Source: Billgrantia montanilacus (GTDB lineage: Bacteria > Pseudomonadota > Gammaproteobacteria > Pseudomonadales > Halomonadaceae). From it: 64,000 nucleotides of DNA. The stretch lies in NCBI RefSeq assembly GCF_003336675.1, contig NZ_QPII01000005.1:134776-198775 (forward strand). Reading direction: 5' to 3'. A program made the position numbers and the translations under genes. Under the pieces are notes generated by a model. That model did no database searches. It saw only the letters and a program-made list of their open reading frames with translations, and was not told the origin of the DNA. Numbering within the stretch: the first letter of the stretch is position 1; each line of letters opens with the position of its first letter. Below are positions 44,368 to 55,053 of the stretch, piece after piece.

Positions 44368-47366
44368 AGTGGCTGCACGCGACGCTGCACGTCAAGCGCC
44401 TGGTGCTGACCGTGACGGCATTGCTGGCGCTGATCGGACTGACCGCCTGGCTGGCCATGGATCGTCAGGAGGACCCCTTTTTTCCCTATCGCTTCGGCCA
44501 GGTGCTGGTGCCCTATCCCGGGGCCGAGCCGGAGCAGGTCGAACGCCTGGTGCTCAACACCCTGGAAGAGGAGCTGGCCCAGGTCGAGGAGGTCAATGAG
44601 CTCATCGGCACGGCGCGGCTGGGGGTGGCGCATGTCACCATCGAGATGCACGAGCATGTCTATGACACCGACGCCGCCTGGGAGCAGATCCGCATTGCGG
44701 TGAATCGAGCGTCGCGGAAGTTTCCCGACGGGGTGGGTGACGCCGAGATCAGCGACCGGGACTCCGACGCCCACGGCATCGTGCTGTCGGTAACCGGCTC
44801 CGATGACCTGCTGGAACTGCGCGAGGCGGCCGAGCGGCTGCGGCGGGACCTGTTCCGTCTCAAGGGGATTGCGCGCATCGACCTGCTCGCTGATCCCGGA
44901 CAGCAGGTCGTTGTCAGTTGGGACGATGCGCAAGCGGCGCTGACCGGGCTCGATGCCCAGGCGCTGGGCGATCAGTTGGCTGCCCGCAACCTGACCTCCG
45001 CGGGAGGTAGCCTCTCCAACGGCGGGCGCTCGGTGGTGCTCGACCCGGTGACGGAGTTTGGCAGCCTCGATGAACTGGCCGCGACCCCGATTCGCACGCG
45101 GCGTGGGGACACCTTGCCGCTGGGTGAGCTGGCCGACGTTCGCCTGTCGCCACGGGAGCCCGCCACCGAGCGCATCTGGCATGACGGCGAGCCGGCCGTG
45201 GCGCTGGGCATCATCCTGGCCAACGAGCGGGTCAATGCCGTTCGCTTCGGCGATTCCCTGCGTACTCTTCTCGATGAAGTGCGCCCCGCCTATGCGCCGC
45301 TGCAGATCCAGGAGATGTTCTATCAGCCACGCTGGGTCGAGCAGCGGTTGGCCGAACTCGGCGTCTCGCTGTTGCTGGGCATTTCCATACTCGGCGTACT
45401 GCTATTCCTTACCATGGGCCTGAGGCTGGGACTCGCGGTGATGCTGATTGTGCCGCTGGTGACTTTCTCGGCGCTGGCCATCTATGCCATGGGGGGCGGC
45501 ATCCTTCACCAGATCGCCGTGGCCGGCATGGTGATCGCGCTGGGCATGCTGGTGGACAATGCCATCGTCATGGTGGAGAGCCTGCAGTGGCATCGCGATC
45601 AGGGGCTCCCGGCGACGGAGGCCGTGTCGCGTTCGGTGCGGGAGCTCGCCGCGCCGCTGCTGGCGGCGACCGGCACCACCCTGGCCGCCTTCGTGCCGCT
45701 ATTGCTGTCCAGTGGTAATACTGCCGACTTCACCCGGGCGATTCCGGTGATGGTGATGCTGACCCTGGTGGTCAGCTATCTTTACGCGATCTTCGTCACC
45801 CCCGTCTTTGCCGCCGCCATTCTCAAGCCTGGCGCCGGTTCGCAGCGACGCAGCCTGACAGGCGTCGGCCGGCGGATCGGTCGGTTTGCCGTTCGCTGGC
45901 CCGCTGGCATACTCGCGGGTGCCGTGGCGCTGCTGGTGGGGGCGGCAGCCATGGTGCCACTGCTCAACCACGACTTCTTTCCCGACACCGATCGCAATCA
46001 GCTGGTCATCGACCTGCACTTCGTCGAGGGTACGCACCTCGATTACACCGCCCATGAGGCGAGTGTGCTGGCCGCCGACCTGCGTGAGCGGCCTGCGGTG
46101 ACTGGCGTGCATCTCTTTGCCGGCTTCAGCGGTCCGCGATTCTATTACAACCTGGTCGAACAGCCCCGGCAGGCGCATCTGGCGCGGCTGGTCGTCGAGG
46201 CGGAGCATGCCGACGACTTGGCTCCACTGATGTCGTGGGTGCGGTCCGTTAGCCCTGAGCGCCTGCCCGAGGCCGCCGTGGTGGCACGCCGCCTGGGGCA
46301 GGGGCCGCCCGTCACGGCCCCCGTCGAGATTCGTGTCTACGCCGAGGAGCGGAGCCGGCTCGCCGAGGGCGCCGAACGCATCCTGGCGCTGGTCCGCGGT
46401 ACAGAGGGCGCTCGCGATGCGCGACATACCCTGGGTGAAGGGCTGCCTACGCTGCGCTTGGACGTGGACGATGCCCGTGCCGGCGAGTTTGGCCTGTCGC
46501 GACGCGAGGTCGCCCTGGCGGTGGCGGGTGCCAGCCGTGGCATCGAGGTGAGCACCTGGCGCGCCGAGCGCGAACCCGCGCCGCTGCTGATTCGTTCGCC
46601 GGAGGGCGAGCGTTTCCCGCTATCCGCTCTCGAAGGAGTGCGCCTGGCCGCTGGCAACGGCGAATCGGTACCGCTTGGTGAGGTCGCCTCGCTGCGTACC
46701 ACATGGCAGCCGGCAGTGATCCAGCATCGTGGCCTGCGACGCATGACCACCGTGCTGGCCGAGGTGGCGGATGGCCAGACCTACGCTGGCGTGCTGGACG
46801 GGCTGCTGCCGCGGCTGACGGAACTCGAGCTGCCAGAGGGGGTGAGCTATGTGGTGGGTGGGGCGGCCGAGTCGGCTGGGGACGCCAATACGGCGCTGTT
46901 CCAGACCCTGCCGTTCGGTATCCTGTTGCTGATCGTCTTCCTGCTGGCCCAGTTCAACTCCTTTCGCCAACTTGGCATCGTCTTGACCACGGTGCCGCTG
47001 GCGGCCATCGGCGTAATTCCCGGCCTGTGGCTGACCGGCCAGCCGTTCGGCTTCACCGCCATGCTGGGCGTCGTCGCCCTGGTAGGCATCGTGGTCAACA
47101 ATGCCATCGTGCTTATCGACGTGATGAATACCAATCGCAGTCAGGGCATGCCCCTGGACGATGCGGTTGTCGGAGCGGTTGCTCGACGTACCCGACCGGT
47201 GCTGCTCACCACCGCCACCACCGTCGCGGGCCTGGTGCCCCTGACCCTGACCCAGTCGACGCTGTGGCCGCCGATGGCCTGGGCGATCATCTCGGGGCTC
47301 GTCGCTTCGACCCTGCTGACGCTGCTGGTGATCCCGGCGCTCTATCGGCTTCTCATGAAGTGGTAA
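44364..47366 (+). CDS. RND-family efflux pump, inner-membrane transporter
   Basis: A proton-driven exporter of exactly 1,000 residues, within the range of the HAE1 group. One membrane helix lies near the start, then a large periplasmic domain (about 40-330), a set of helices, a second periplasmic domain (about 540-840) and the last helix set. The proton-relay helix reads GMLVDNAIVMVES, where AcrB has Asp-Asp, so only one of the two aspartates is kept; the symmetric second half reads VNNAIVLIDVMN. The substrate is unknown. It is coupled to the adaptor and probably controlled by the TetR protein. Confidence 0.92.
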   Translation: MKWLHATLHVKRLVLTVTALLALIGLTAWLAMDRQEDPFFPYRFGQVLVPYPGAEPEQVERLVLNTLEEELAQVEEVNELIGTARLGVAHVTIEMHEHVYDTDAAWEQIRIAVNRASRKFPDGVGDAEISDRDSDAHGIVLSVTGSDDLLELREAAERLRRDLFRLKGIARIDLLADPGQQVVVSWDDAQAALTGLDAQALGDQLAARNLTSAGGSLSNGGRSVVLDPVTEFGSLDELAATPIRTRRGDTLPLGELADVRLSPREPATERIWHDGEPAVALGIILANERVNAVRFGDSLRTLLDEVRPAYAPLQIQEMFYQPRWVEQRLAELGVSLLLGISILGVLLFLTMGLRLGLAVMLIVPLVTFSALAIYAMGGGILHQIAVAGMVIALGMLVDNAIVMVESLQWHRDQGLPATEAVSRSVRELAAPLLAATGTTLAAFVPLLLSSGNTADFTRAIPVMVMLTLVVSYLYAIFVTPVFAAAILKPGAGSQRRSLTGVGRRIGRFAVRWPAGILAGAVALLVGAAAMVPLLNHDFFPDTDRNQLVIDLHFVEGTHLDYTAHEASVLAADLRERPAVTGVHLFAGFSGPRFYYNLVEQPRQAHLARLVVEAEHADDLAPLMSWVRSVSPERLPEAAVVARRLGQGPPVTAPVEIRVYAEERSRLAEGAERILALVRGTEGARDARHTLGEGLPTLRLDVDDARAGEFGLSRREVALAVAGASRGIEVSTWRAEREPAPLLIRSPEGERFPLSALEGVRLAAGNGESVPLGEVASLRTTWQPAVIQHRGLRRMTTVLAEVADGQTYAGVLDGLLPRLTELELPEGVSYVVGGAAESAGDANTALFQTLPFGILLLIVFLLAQFNSFRQLGIVLTTVPLAAIGVIPGLWLTGQPFGFTAMLGVVALVGIVVNNAIVLIDVMNTNRSQGMPLDDAVVGAVARRTRPVLLTTATTVAGLVPLTLTQSTLWPPMAWAIISGLVASTLLTLLVIPALYRLLMKW

Positions 47367-47380
47367 GCAGCAACTACCGG

Positions 47381-47438
47381 CCTTGTTGGAGCGCTCGGTT
47401 CGGCGCCCCGACTTTGCGTCGCGACTGGCGCCGTCAGG
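47381..47438. repeat. Intergenic repeat, copy 1 of a 58-bp perfect direct repeat
   Basis: A REP-like element beginning CCTTGTTGGAGCGCTC and ending in GTCGCGACTGGCGCCGTCAGG. It is identical to 47555-47612 and starts 15 bases after the pump gene. A related element in opposite orientation lies between them. Confidence 0.85.
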
Positions 47439-47495
47439 CGCCCTGGTGGAGGCCGCTGACGTTGGCGGTGATCGTTGTCATGGGCAACGCCGCCG

Positions 47496-47539
47496 GGAGG
47501 CTTTCAGCCTCCTGTCGCGATCTGAAGATGCTCCTACAG
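47496..47539. repeat. Inverted REP-like element between the two direct repeats
   Basis: GGAGGCT-TTC-AGCCTCC forms a hairpin (47496-47512), followed by GTCGCGATCTGAAGATGCTCCTACAG (47514-47539). Read on the minus strand the latter begins CTGTAGGAGC and ends ATCGCGAC, paralleling the TGTTGGAGC ... GTCGCGAC of the flanking copies. It is thus a variant in opposite orientation. Confidence 0.6.
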
Positions 47540-47554
47540 CGCGGAAGCCGCCTA

Positions 47555-47612
47555 CCTTGTTGGAGCGCTCGGTTCGGCGCCCCGACTTTGCGTCGCGACT
47601 GGCGCCGTCAGG
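47555..47612. repeat. Intergenic repeat, copy 2 of a 58-bp perfect direct repeat
   Basis: Identical to 47381-47438, offset by 174 bases, and ending 34 bases before the nudJ stop. The perfect identity suggests recent duplication or conversion. Confidence 0.85.
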
Positions 47613-47646
47613 TGGCCGGGCGAAGGATGCTCTAGTTAGCGCTGGC

Positions 47647-48096
47647 TCAGCGCTCGTGGATGACATCCATGGGATAAAAGCGGCTGGCCAGGGCGTCGCG
47701 TATGCGACGCAGCACCAGCGGGCTTCTTAGCCGGCCCTGTCGATCCAGCGCTTCGATCTCCTCCAGGGTGAGCCAGTGCACGGCAATGACAGCCGGATCC
47801 AGGTCATTGCCCAGGTGGGCCAAGGCCATGCCGAAGAAGCCATGGCTGTGAAAGGTCTGGCCGCCGGGGGCTTCGTAGATATAAAGCCCGAGGTAGTCGG
47901 TGATGCCGACCTGCCAGGCACTCTCCTCGCGCAGTTCGCGCAGGGCGGCTTCGCGGATCCGCTCGCCGGGCTCGAGATGGCCGGCGGGCTGGTTGAAGAG
48001 CGTCTTTCCGCCATCCGGAGCTTCTTCGACCATCAGGAAGCAGCCAGCGCGCTCCACCACGGTGGCCACGGTGACATGCGGTTGCCAGCGGCTCAT
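47647..48096 (-). CDS. nudJ: NUDIX hydrolase, NudJ-like
   Basis: A nucleotide phosphohydrolase of 149 residues; E. coli NudJ acts on nucleoside di- and triphosphates and on HMP-PP. The Nudix box is GHLEPGERIREAALRELREESAWQV (about 39-63, here in 25 residues); where the consensus has EExG the protein has EESA, so the late glycine is replaced. It starts with VTVATVVERAGCFLMVEE. AAGGAGG precedes the ATG, which overlaps rluE by 4 bases. The rluE-nudJ pair is conserved with E. coli, where mnmA follows directly. Confidence 0.88.
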   Translation of the reverse strand: MSRWQPHVTVATVVERAGCFLMVEEAPDGGKTLFNQPAGHLEPGERIREAALRELREESAWQVGITDYLGLYIYEAPGGQTFHSHGFFGMALAHLGNDLDPAVIAVHWLTLEEIEALDRQGRLRSPLVLRRIRDALASRFYPMDVIHER

Positions 48097-48716
48097 CGGT
48101 GACCTCCTTTGCGGCGCGGTGAGCGCCGTGATGCGGTGCGTGGGGCGTGCAGGACCTCCCGACGCCACTCTCCCGGCGCCAGGCCGTCGAGCAGCCATGG
48201 GCCGATGGCGACGCGCACCAGCCGCAGGGTGGGGTGGCCGACATGGGCCGTCATGCGCCGCACCTGGCGGTTGCGTCCTTCGCTGATGGTCAGTTCCAGC
48301 CAGCTGGTCACCGGGTGGCGCTTCGGGTCCAGCGGCGGTGTGCGTGGCGGCAGCCCACTCTCCTCGAGCCGTCGCACCCTGGCCGGTCGCGTCATGCCAT
48401 CCTTCAATCTTACCCCATGGCACAGCGCCTGCAGGGCACTATCACTCGGGCGGCCTTCCACCTGTACCCGATAGGTCTTGGGTTGCTTGTGGCGAGGGTC
48501 GCTGATGCGGTGTATCAGCGCACCGTCATCGGTCAGCAGTAGCAGGCCTTCGGAGTCGTAGTCGAGCCGGCCGGCGGCATAGACCCCCGGCACGTCGAGC
48601 ACGTCGGCGAGGGTGGCGCGCCGCTCATCATCTCCCGCCCCGCCACCCTCGGTCGGGCGGTCGGTGAACTGGGAAAGCATGCGGTAGGGCTTGTGCAGCA
48701 GATAGAGAAAGCTCAT
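48093..48716 (-). CDS. rluE: 23S rRNA pseudouridine synthase, RluE-like
   Basis: Converts one uridine of 23S rRNA (U2457 in E. coli) to pseudouridine. The 207-residue protein lacks an S4 domain, as RluE does. The catalytic aspartate is in VYAAGRLDYDSEGLLLLTDD, followed by KTYRV and the C-terminal EGRNRQVRRMTAHVGHPTLR. The C-terminus adds a basic tail (RRSPRRKGGHR). It is divergent from icd over a 118-base promoter region and coupled to nudJ. Confidence 0.92.
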   Translation of the reverse strand: MSFLYLLHKPYRMLSQFTDRPTEGGGAGDDERRATLADVLDVPGVYAAGRLDYDSEGLLLLTDDGALIHRISDPRHKQPKTYRVQVEGRPSDSALQALCHGVRLKDGMTRPARVRRLEESGLPPRTPPLDPKRHPVTSWLELTISEGRNRQVRRMTAHVGHPTLRLVRVAIGPWLLDGLAPGEWRREVLHAPRTASRRSPRRKGGHR

Positions 48717-48787
48717 TCGACCAAGGTCTTGCTACCATAGATTGTCGACAAATATGAGAGCAAGCCTACTCCGACTGTCCGGGTGAA

Positions 48788-48796
48788 TGCTATACT
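48788..48796 (+). promoter_or_regulatory. Probable icd promoter, extended -10 element
   Basis: TGCTATACT, an extended -10 of TG-N-TATACT form (TATACT 48791-48796), lies 39 bases before the icd start. No good -35 box was seen, which is usual for extended -10 promoters. AGGGGAG precedes the start codon. Confidence 0.5.
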
Positions 48797-48834
48797 CCGC
48801 GCTCCACTGAATAGACCAGACAGGGGAGTTCTCA

Positions 48835-50091
<1,257 letters not shown>

Positions 50092-50111
50092 ACGGCTCGG
50101 CGAGCACCCGG

Positions 50112-50147
50112 GGCCCTCGTCCGCCGCCAGGCGGGCGAGGGCCTTTT
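50112..50147 (+). terminator. Rho-independent terminator of icd
   Basis: A 14-bp GC-rich stem (GGCCCTCGTCCGCC / GGCGGGCGAGGGCC, one wobble pair) followed by TTTT, 20 bases after the icd stop. Confidence 0.88.
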
Positions 50148-50294
50148 GCGTCAGAACCATGAACCCTGCCGGCACTGAGGCGTCCAATGTTTTTCGAGAC
50201 GTCTGCTGTGGTCGGCTTGTCGAGATGGTATGTGGCTTTTATGTTCAAGACAGAAGACCCGAACGCGTGGGAGCTGGTCAGTAGTATCGCCGGC

Positions 50295-50636
50295 ATGACC
50301 AGGCCGCCGCGTCCCGAGGACAGACCCGATGAAGAGGGGGACGACGATCTCGCCGTTCAGTCCTCGGATCCCGAGGTGGCGCGACCACCGATGTTCAAGG
50401 TGGTGTTGCACAATGACGACTTCACCCCAATGGAGTTCGTGGTGGAGGTGCTGCAGAGCTTCTTCCACATGGACAGTGAGACCGCGGTGCAGGTGATGCT
50501 GACGGTTCACACCCAGGGAAAGGCCACTTGCGGCATATTTACCCGCGACATTGCGGAAACCAAAAGTCACCAAGTCAATCAATATGCAAGAGAGTGTCAG
50601 CACCCGCTGCTCTGCGATATCGAGGCGGCGGACTGA
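50295..50636 (+). CDS. clpS: ClpS adaptor protein
   Basis: Delivers N-degron proteins, with Leu, Phe, Tyr or Trp at the N-terminus, to the ClpAP protease. The core (about 33-110) has [20 protein letters not shown], where the Asn-Asp-Asp grips the substrate N-terminus, then the [19 protein letters not shown] helix region. ATG 50295 gives 113 residues, close to the 106 of E. coli, but lacks a good ribosome binding site. ATG 50241, or ATG 50187 with GAGG before it, would extend the N-terminus. It is followed by clpA. Confidence 0.92.
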   Translation: MTRPPRPEDRPDEEGDDDLAVQSSDPEVARPPMFKVVLHNDDFTPMEFVVEVLQSFFHMDSETAVQVMLTVHTQGKATCGIFTRDIAETKSHQVNQYARECQHPLLCDIEAAD

Positions 50637-50776
50637 CTTCCGGACATGGTCGAAGCGGAAATAGAATGTCAGTCGTTGAGGAAGAGACTTGCAACGGCGG
50701 CGTTTGTGCCCGATGTTGATGGTGCCGGACCACAAAAGATCCGATGCAAGCCCTAAGCGGCGAGAAGGGGACTGCC

Positions 50777-53053
50777 ATGCTGAGCAAAGAACTTGAACTG
50801 ACCCTGAACACGGCGTTTACCGTGGCCCGCTCCAAGCGGCACGAGTTCATGACCGTGGAGCACCTGCTGCTGGCTCTGCTTGACAATGCCTCCGCAGCCG
50901 ATGTGCTGAGAGCCTGTGGGGCCAACCTCGACAAGCTGCGGTCCGACCTGCAGGATTTCATCAACTCCACCACTCCGCTGATCCCCGAGGATCAGAGCGA
51001 CCGTGAAACCCAGCCGACCCTCGGCTTTCAGCGTGTTCTGCAGCGGGCTGTGTTCCATGTGCAGTCCTCGGGCAAGAGTGAAGTCACTGGTGCCAATGTG
51101 CTGGTGGCGATCTTCTCCGAGCAGGAAAGCCAGGCGGTCTACTTCCTCAAGCAACAGAATGTGGCGCGGGTCGATGCGGTCAACTACATCGCCCATGGCA
51201 TTTCCAAGGTGGCTGGTCACGGACACAGCCCCTCCTCACCACCGCCGGATTCCGAGGAAGCGGAAGAGGGGAGTGCGGAAACCAGCACCAATCCGCTGAC
51301 CGGCTATGCCACCAACCTCAACGAGCAGGCCAGGATCGGCAAGATCGATCCGCTGATCGGGCGTGAACATGAGCTCGAGCGCGTCATCCAGATCCTGGCG
51401 CGGCGGCGCAAGAACAATCCGCTGCTGGTGGGTGAGGCCGGTGTCGGCAAGACCGCCATCGCCGAAGGTCTGGCCAAGCGGATCGTCGAAGAGGACGTCC
51501 CCGAGGTGATCGGCGACGCGGTGGTCTATTCGCTGGACATGGGGGCCCTGCTCGCCGGCACCAAGTATCGCGGCGACTTCGAGAAGCGCCTGAAGAGCCT
51601 CTTGGCTGAGCTCAAGAAGCAGCCCAATGCAATCCTCTTCATCGACGAGATCCACACTGTGATCGGTGCCGGGGCGGCATCCGGCGGCGTCATGGATGCC
51701 TCGAACCTGCTCAAGCCGCTGCTCTCCTCCGGTGATCTGCGCTGCATCGGGTCCACCACCTTCCAGGAGTTCCGCGGCATCTTCGAGAAGGATCGTGCAC
51801 TTGCCCGTCGCTTCCAGAAGGTCGATGTGATGGCGCCCTCGGTGGATGACACCATCCGCATCCTCAAGGGGCTGCGCTCGCGCTTCGAGGAGCATCACCA
51901 GCTCAAGTACACCGATGCGGCTCTGGAGAGTGCGGCACGGCTCGCGGATCGCTACATCAACGATCGCCACCTGCCCGACAAGGCCATCGACGTGATCGAC
52001 GAGGCCGGTGCCCACCAGCGGCTGCTGCCGCCGGAGGTGCGCATCGACACCATCGACGTTGATCAGGTCGAGGCGGTGGTGGCCTCCATTGCGCGGATTC
52101 CGCCGAAGAGCGTTTCCAGCTCCGACCGCAAGCTGCTCGAGAACCTGGATCGCGATCTCAAGATGCTGGTGTTCGGTCAGGACGAGGCGATCGACAGCCT
52201 TTCGGCTGCGATCAAGCTCTCGCGTGCTGGCCTCAAGTCCCCCGACAAGCCGGTGGGCAGCTTCCTGTTCGCCGGCCCCACCGGGGTGGGCAAGACCGAG
52301 GTGGCGCGCCAGCTGTCGCGGATCATGGGCATCGAACTGGTGCGTTTCGACATGTCGGAGTACATGGAGCGTCACACCGTATCCCGGTTGATCGGCGCGC
52401 CCCCGGGCTATGTCGGCTACGACCAGGGTGGCCTGCTCACCGAGGCGATCACCAAGCAGCCCCACTGCGTGCTGCTGCTCGACGAAGTCGAGAAGGCACA
52501 CCCGGAAGTCTTCAACCTGCTGCTGCAGGTCATGGACCACGGGCGGCTGACCGACAACAACGGGCGTGAGGCGGACTTCCGCCATGTGATCGTGATCATG
52601 ACCTCCAACGCCGGAGCCGAGCAGCAGGCACGACGCTCCATCGGCTTCCAGTCCCAGGACCACTCCACCGATGCCATGGAGGTGATTCGCAAGACCTTCT
52701 CGCCGGAGTTCCGCAACCGGCTCGATGGCATCATCCAGTTCCACTCCCTGCCCACCTCGGTGGTGCGCAGCGTGGTGGACAAGTTCCTGGTGGAGCTACA
52801 GGCGCAGCTCGACGAGAAGCGGGTACAGTTGGATGTGGACATGGCAGCGCGGGACTGGCTGGCCGAGAAGGGCTACGATCCGAGCATGGGCGCGCGCCCA
52901 ATGGCCCGTATCATCCAGGAGCGGCTGAAGAAGCCACTGGCCGAGCTGATCCTGTTTGGCGAACTGGCGGAGCATGGCGGGATCGTGCACGTCAACGTGG
53001 AGGATGGCGAACTGCACCTCTCCACAGAGGCGGAGTTGGCCGACGCCCCTTGA
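50777..53053 (+). CDS. clpA: ATP-dependent Clp protease ATPase subunit ClpA
   Basis: The AAA+ unfoldase that feeds proteins to ClpP; its 758 residues equal E. coli ClpA. The N-domain (about 1-140, [20 protein letters not shown]) docks ClpS. The first AAA module has GEAGVGKT and [12 protein letters not shown]; the second has GPTGVGKT and [14 protein letters not shown]. The ClpP-docking IGF loop appears as SIGFQ. ATG 50777 is chosen for that conserved start, with AGAAGGGG upstream. ClpP is not in this window. Together with the downstream bpt and aat it completes an N-degron route. Confidence 0.97.
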   Translation: MLSKELELTLNTAFTVARSKRHEFMTVEHLLLALLDNASAADVLRACGANLDKLRSDLQDFINSTTPLIPEDQSDRETQPTLGFQRVLQRAVFHVQSSGKSEVTGANVLVAIFSEQESQAVYFLKQQNVARVDAVNYIAHGISKVAGHGHSPSSPPPDSEEAEEGSAETSTNPLTGYATNLNEQARIGKIDPLIGREHELERVIQILARRRKNNPLLVGEAGVGKTAIAEGLAKRIVEEDVPEVIGDAVVYSLDMGALLAGTKYRGDFEKRLKSLLAELKKQPNAILFIDEIHTVIGAGAASGGVMDASNLLKPLLSSGDLRCIGSTTFQEFRGIFEKDRALARRFQKVDVMAPSVDDTIRILKGLRSRFEEHHQLKYTDAALESAARLADRYINDRHLPDKAIDVIDEAGAHQRLLPPEVRIDTIDVDQVEAVVASIARIPPKSVSSSDRKLLENLDRDLKMLVFGQDEAIDSLSAAIKLSRAGLKSPDKPVGSFLFAGPTGVGKTEVARQLSRIMGIELVRFDMSEYMERHTVSRLIGAPPGYVGYDQGGLLTEAITKQPHCVLLLDEVEKAHPEVFNLLLQVMDHGRLTDNNGREADFRHVIVIMTSNAGAEQQARRSIGFQSQDHSTDAMEVIRKTFSPEFRNRLDGIIQFHSLPTSVVRSVVDKFLVELQAQLDEKRVQLDVDMAARDWLAEKGYDPSMGARPMARIIQERLKKPLAELILFGELAEHGGIVHVNVEDGELHLSTEAELADAP

Positions 53054-53084
53054 CGGGGCAGGCTAGCACCCGCTCGACATCGAC

Positions 53085-53114
53085 ACAGCGCCCTGTCTTC
53101 GGACGGGGCGTTGT
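53085..53114. terminator. Hairpin between clpA and infA
   Basis: ACAGCGCCCTGTC-TTCG-GACGGGGCGTTGT pairs over 13 bases with two G-U wobbles and a stable TTCG loop, between convergent genes. No T-run. Confidence 0.6.
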
Positions 53115-53164
53115 CGTGTGTGCGGGGAGCCGTTGTGGTGCGGGAGGAGCGGGCTCGTGCGCTA

Positions 53165-53383
53165 TCAGCGTGAGCGGTAGACGATACGTCCCTTGGTGAG
53201 GTCGTAGGGAGTCAGCTCGACCTTGACCTTGTCACCGGTGAGGATGCGGATGTAGTTCTTGCGCATCTTGCCGGAGATATGGGCTGTCACGACGTGGCCG
53301 TTTTCCAGCTCGACGCGAAAGGTGGTGTTGGGAAGGGTATCGACGACGACGCCTTCCATTTCGATATGGTCTTCACGTGCCAT
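53165..53383 (-). CDS. infA: Translation initiation factor IF-1
   Basis: Binds the ribosomal A site during initiation. The 72-residue OB-fold protein reads [19 protein letters not shown], then [19 protein letters not shown] and [10 protein letters not shown], nearly the universal gammaproteobacterial sequence. It lies between clpA and bpt/aat as in Pseudomonas, on the strand opposite clpA. Confidence 0.97.
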   Translation of the reverse strand: MAREDHIEMEGVVVDTLPNTTFRVELENGHVVTAHISGKMRKNYIRILTGDKVKVELTPYDLTKGRIVYRSR

Positions 53384-53541
53384 ATAGGCGGTTCCTCGCT
53401 GATGGTATCGATGATTCCGACGGCTTCCTGTGACGACCGTGCCGGACGGTCAGAAGCCTCATGTGGCGACAGCGGTAACTCTCTGTGCCGTTGGATAGCG
53501 CGGTATTGTGCCGCAAGCTGGGCGTCAAGGCAAAGAAGGCC

Positions 53542-54297
53542 TTACTTTGATGATACATTTGCGGTGGGGAGCGTGCGCCGCCAATGCCGGCCGTCGAGTA
53601 CCTCCAGGGGCTGATACGCCTCCTTGTAGGCCATCTTGCGACAATTCTGGATCCAGTAGCCCAGGTAGACATGGGGCAGGTCGCGGCGATATGCCTCCTT
53701 CACCAGGCTGAGAACGGCATAGGTTCCCAGCGACCGGCGATCCCACTGCGGGTCAGGATCAAAGAAGGTATAGATGGCCGATAGCCCATGTTCCAGGTGA
53801 TCGAAGGCCGATACGGCCAGCAGCCGGCCGTCGAGCCGGAATTCCATCAGCCGTGAGTAGTGCTCGTCCAGGGTCAGGAAGGTGCGGTACTGCTCGTGGC
53901 TTGGCGGGAACATGTCACCATCGCTGTGGCGAGCGTGTATGTAGCGCTCGTACAGCGCATAGTGTTCGGAGTCGAACAGTGCCGGCCGCTCGATCAGTCG
54001 AAGATCCGCGTTGCGTCGACGAATGCGTCGCTGACTGCGGCTGGGCTGGAAGTCCTGTACCGGAATGCGAACCGAGAGGCAGGCGCTGCAACCCTCGCAG
54101 TGGGGGCGGTAGAGGTGGCGTCCGCTGCGCCGAAAGCCGAGCAGGGCAAGCGCATCGTAGACGCCCTGGCTGTGAGACTCCTGGGGGTCCAGGAAAAGCG
54201 TTGTCGCCTCGTGGCCTTCGAGATAGCTGCAGGCGTGAGGCACGGTCAGGAAGAAGCGCAGATCCCGTACCGGATGCTGAGGCGTATTGCTGCTCAC
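53542..54297 (-). CDS. bpt: Aspartate/glutamate leucyltransferase (Bpt/Ate family)
   Basis: Transfers leucine from Leu-tRNA to N-terminal Asp or Glu, marking proteins for ClpS-ClpAP. The 251-residue protein has the conserved cysteine cluster YRPHCEGCSACLSVRIPV (about 63-80) and the C-terminal YLGYWIQNCRKMAYK. Bacterial Bpt and eukaryotic Ate1 share this fold; Bpt is assigned by context beside aat and clpSA. It starts 12 bases after the aat stop on the same strand, so they form an operon. Confidence 0.93.
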   Translation of the reverse strand: MSSNTPQHPVRDLRFFLTVPHACSYLEGHEATTLFLDPQESHSQGVYDALALLGFRRSGRHLYRPHCEGCSACLSVRIPVQDFQPSRSQRRIRRRNADLRLIERPALFDSEHYALYERYIHARHSDGDMFPPSHEQYRTFLTLDEHYSRLMEFRLDGRLLAVSAFDHLEHGLSAIYTFFDPDPQWDRRSLGTYAVLSLVKEAYRRDLPHVYLGYWIQNCRKMAYKEAYQPLEVLDGRHWRRTLPTANVSSK

Positions 54298-54309
54298 GTG
54301 GGTCGCCTC

Positions 54310-55053
54310 CTATTTGAAAGCGGATATGGTCTCGGCGCAGGGGTCGATCTCGGGCAGCGGCCAGTCGGGTAGCGGGTGATCGCCGCCGGTCGAATGCGGG
54401 TTCGCCAGGCACTCTTCAAGATAGCCGATGAATTCGGCGCGGGCGATGTCGCGAGCCCCCAGGCTGGCTAAATGACGGGTATGCATCTGACAGTCGATCA
54501 GCCGGCCGTTGCCTTGCTGCATGGCGCGAACCAGGTGGACCAGCGCTACCTTGGAGGCATCTCGTGCCTGGGAAAACATCGACTCACCGAAGAAAACCGG
54601 GCCCAGGGCGACGCCGTAGAGCCCGCCGACCAGCCGGTCGCCTTGCCAGACCTCCACGGAGCGGGCATAGCCCAGCCGGTGCAGGTCGATGTAGGCGCTA
54701 CGCATTTCCCGGGTGATCCAGGTGCCGGGCTGGCCCGGCCTGGGGGCCGCGCAAGCGTCGACCGTTGCGCCGAAGGCGCGGTTGAAGGTCACCCGGAAGT
54801 CGGCGTTGCGCAATCGCTTGGCCAGGCTGCGGCTGATGCGTAGTGCGTCGGGAAAGAGCACCATGCGAGGATCCGGGCTCCACCACAGGATGGGCTGATC
54901 GTCGCTGTACCAGGGAAAGATGCCACGCCGATAGGCGGCCAGCAGCCATTGGGGTGTCAGAGCGCCTCCTGCTGCCAGCAGCCCGTCCGGGTCACGCAAC
55001 GCCTGTGACACGGGGGGGAAGCTCACCGGTCGTTCGGGAAGCCAGGGCAGCAT
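54310..55053 (-). CDS. aat: Leucyl/phenylalanyl-tRNA-protein transferase
   Basis: Adds Leu or Phe to N-terminal Arg or Lys of proteins, making ClpS ligands. The 247-residue protein opens FPPVSQALRDPDGLLAAGG and has GIFPWYSDDQPILWWSPDPR, the hallmark of the family, then GLYGVALGPVFFGESMFS. It is the first gene of aat-bpt. In Pseudomonas, trxB separates aat from ftsK; here ftsK follows divergently with no trxB. Confidence 0.96.
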   Translation of the reverse strand: MLPWLPERPVSFPPVSQALRDPDGLLAAGGALTPQWLLAAYRRGIFPWYSDDQPILWWSPDPRMVLFPDALRISRSLAKRLRNADFRVTFNRAFGATVDACAAPRPGQPGTWITREMRSAYIDLHRLGYARSVEVWQGDRLVGGLYGVALGPVFFGESMFSQARDASKVALVHLVRAMQQGNGRLIDCQMHTRHLASLGARDIARAEFIGYLEECLANPHSTGGDHPLPDWPLPEIDPCAETISAFK

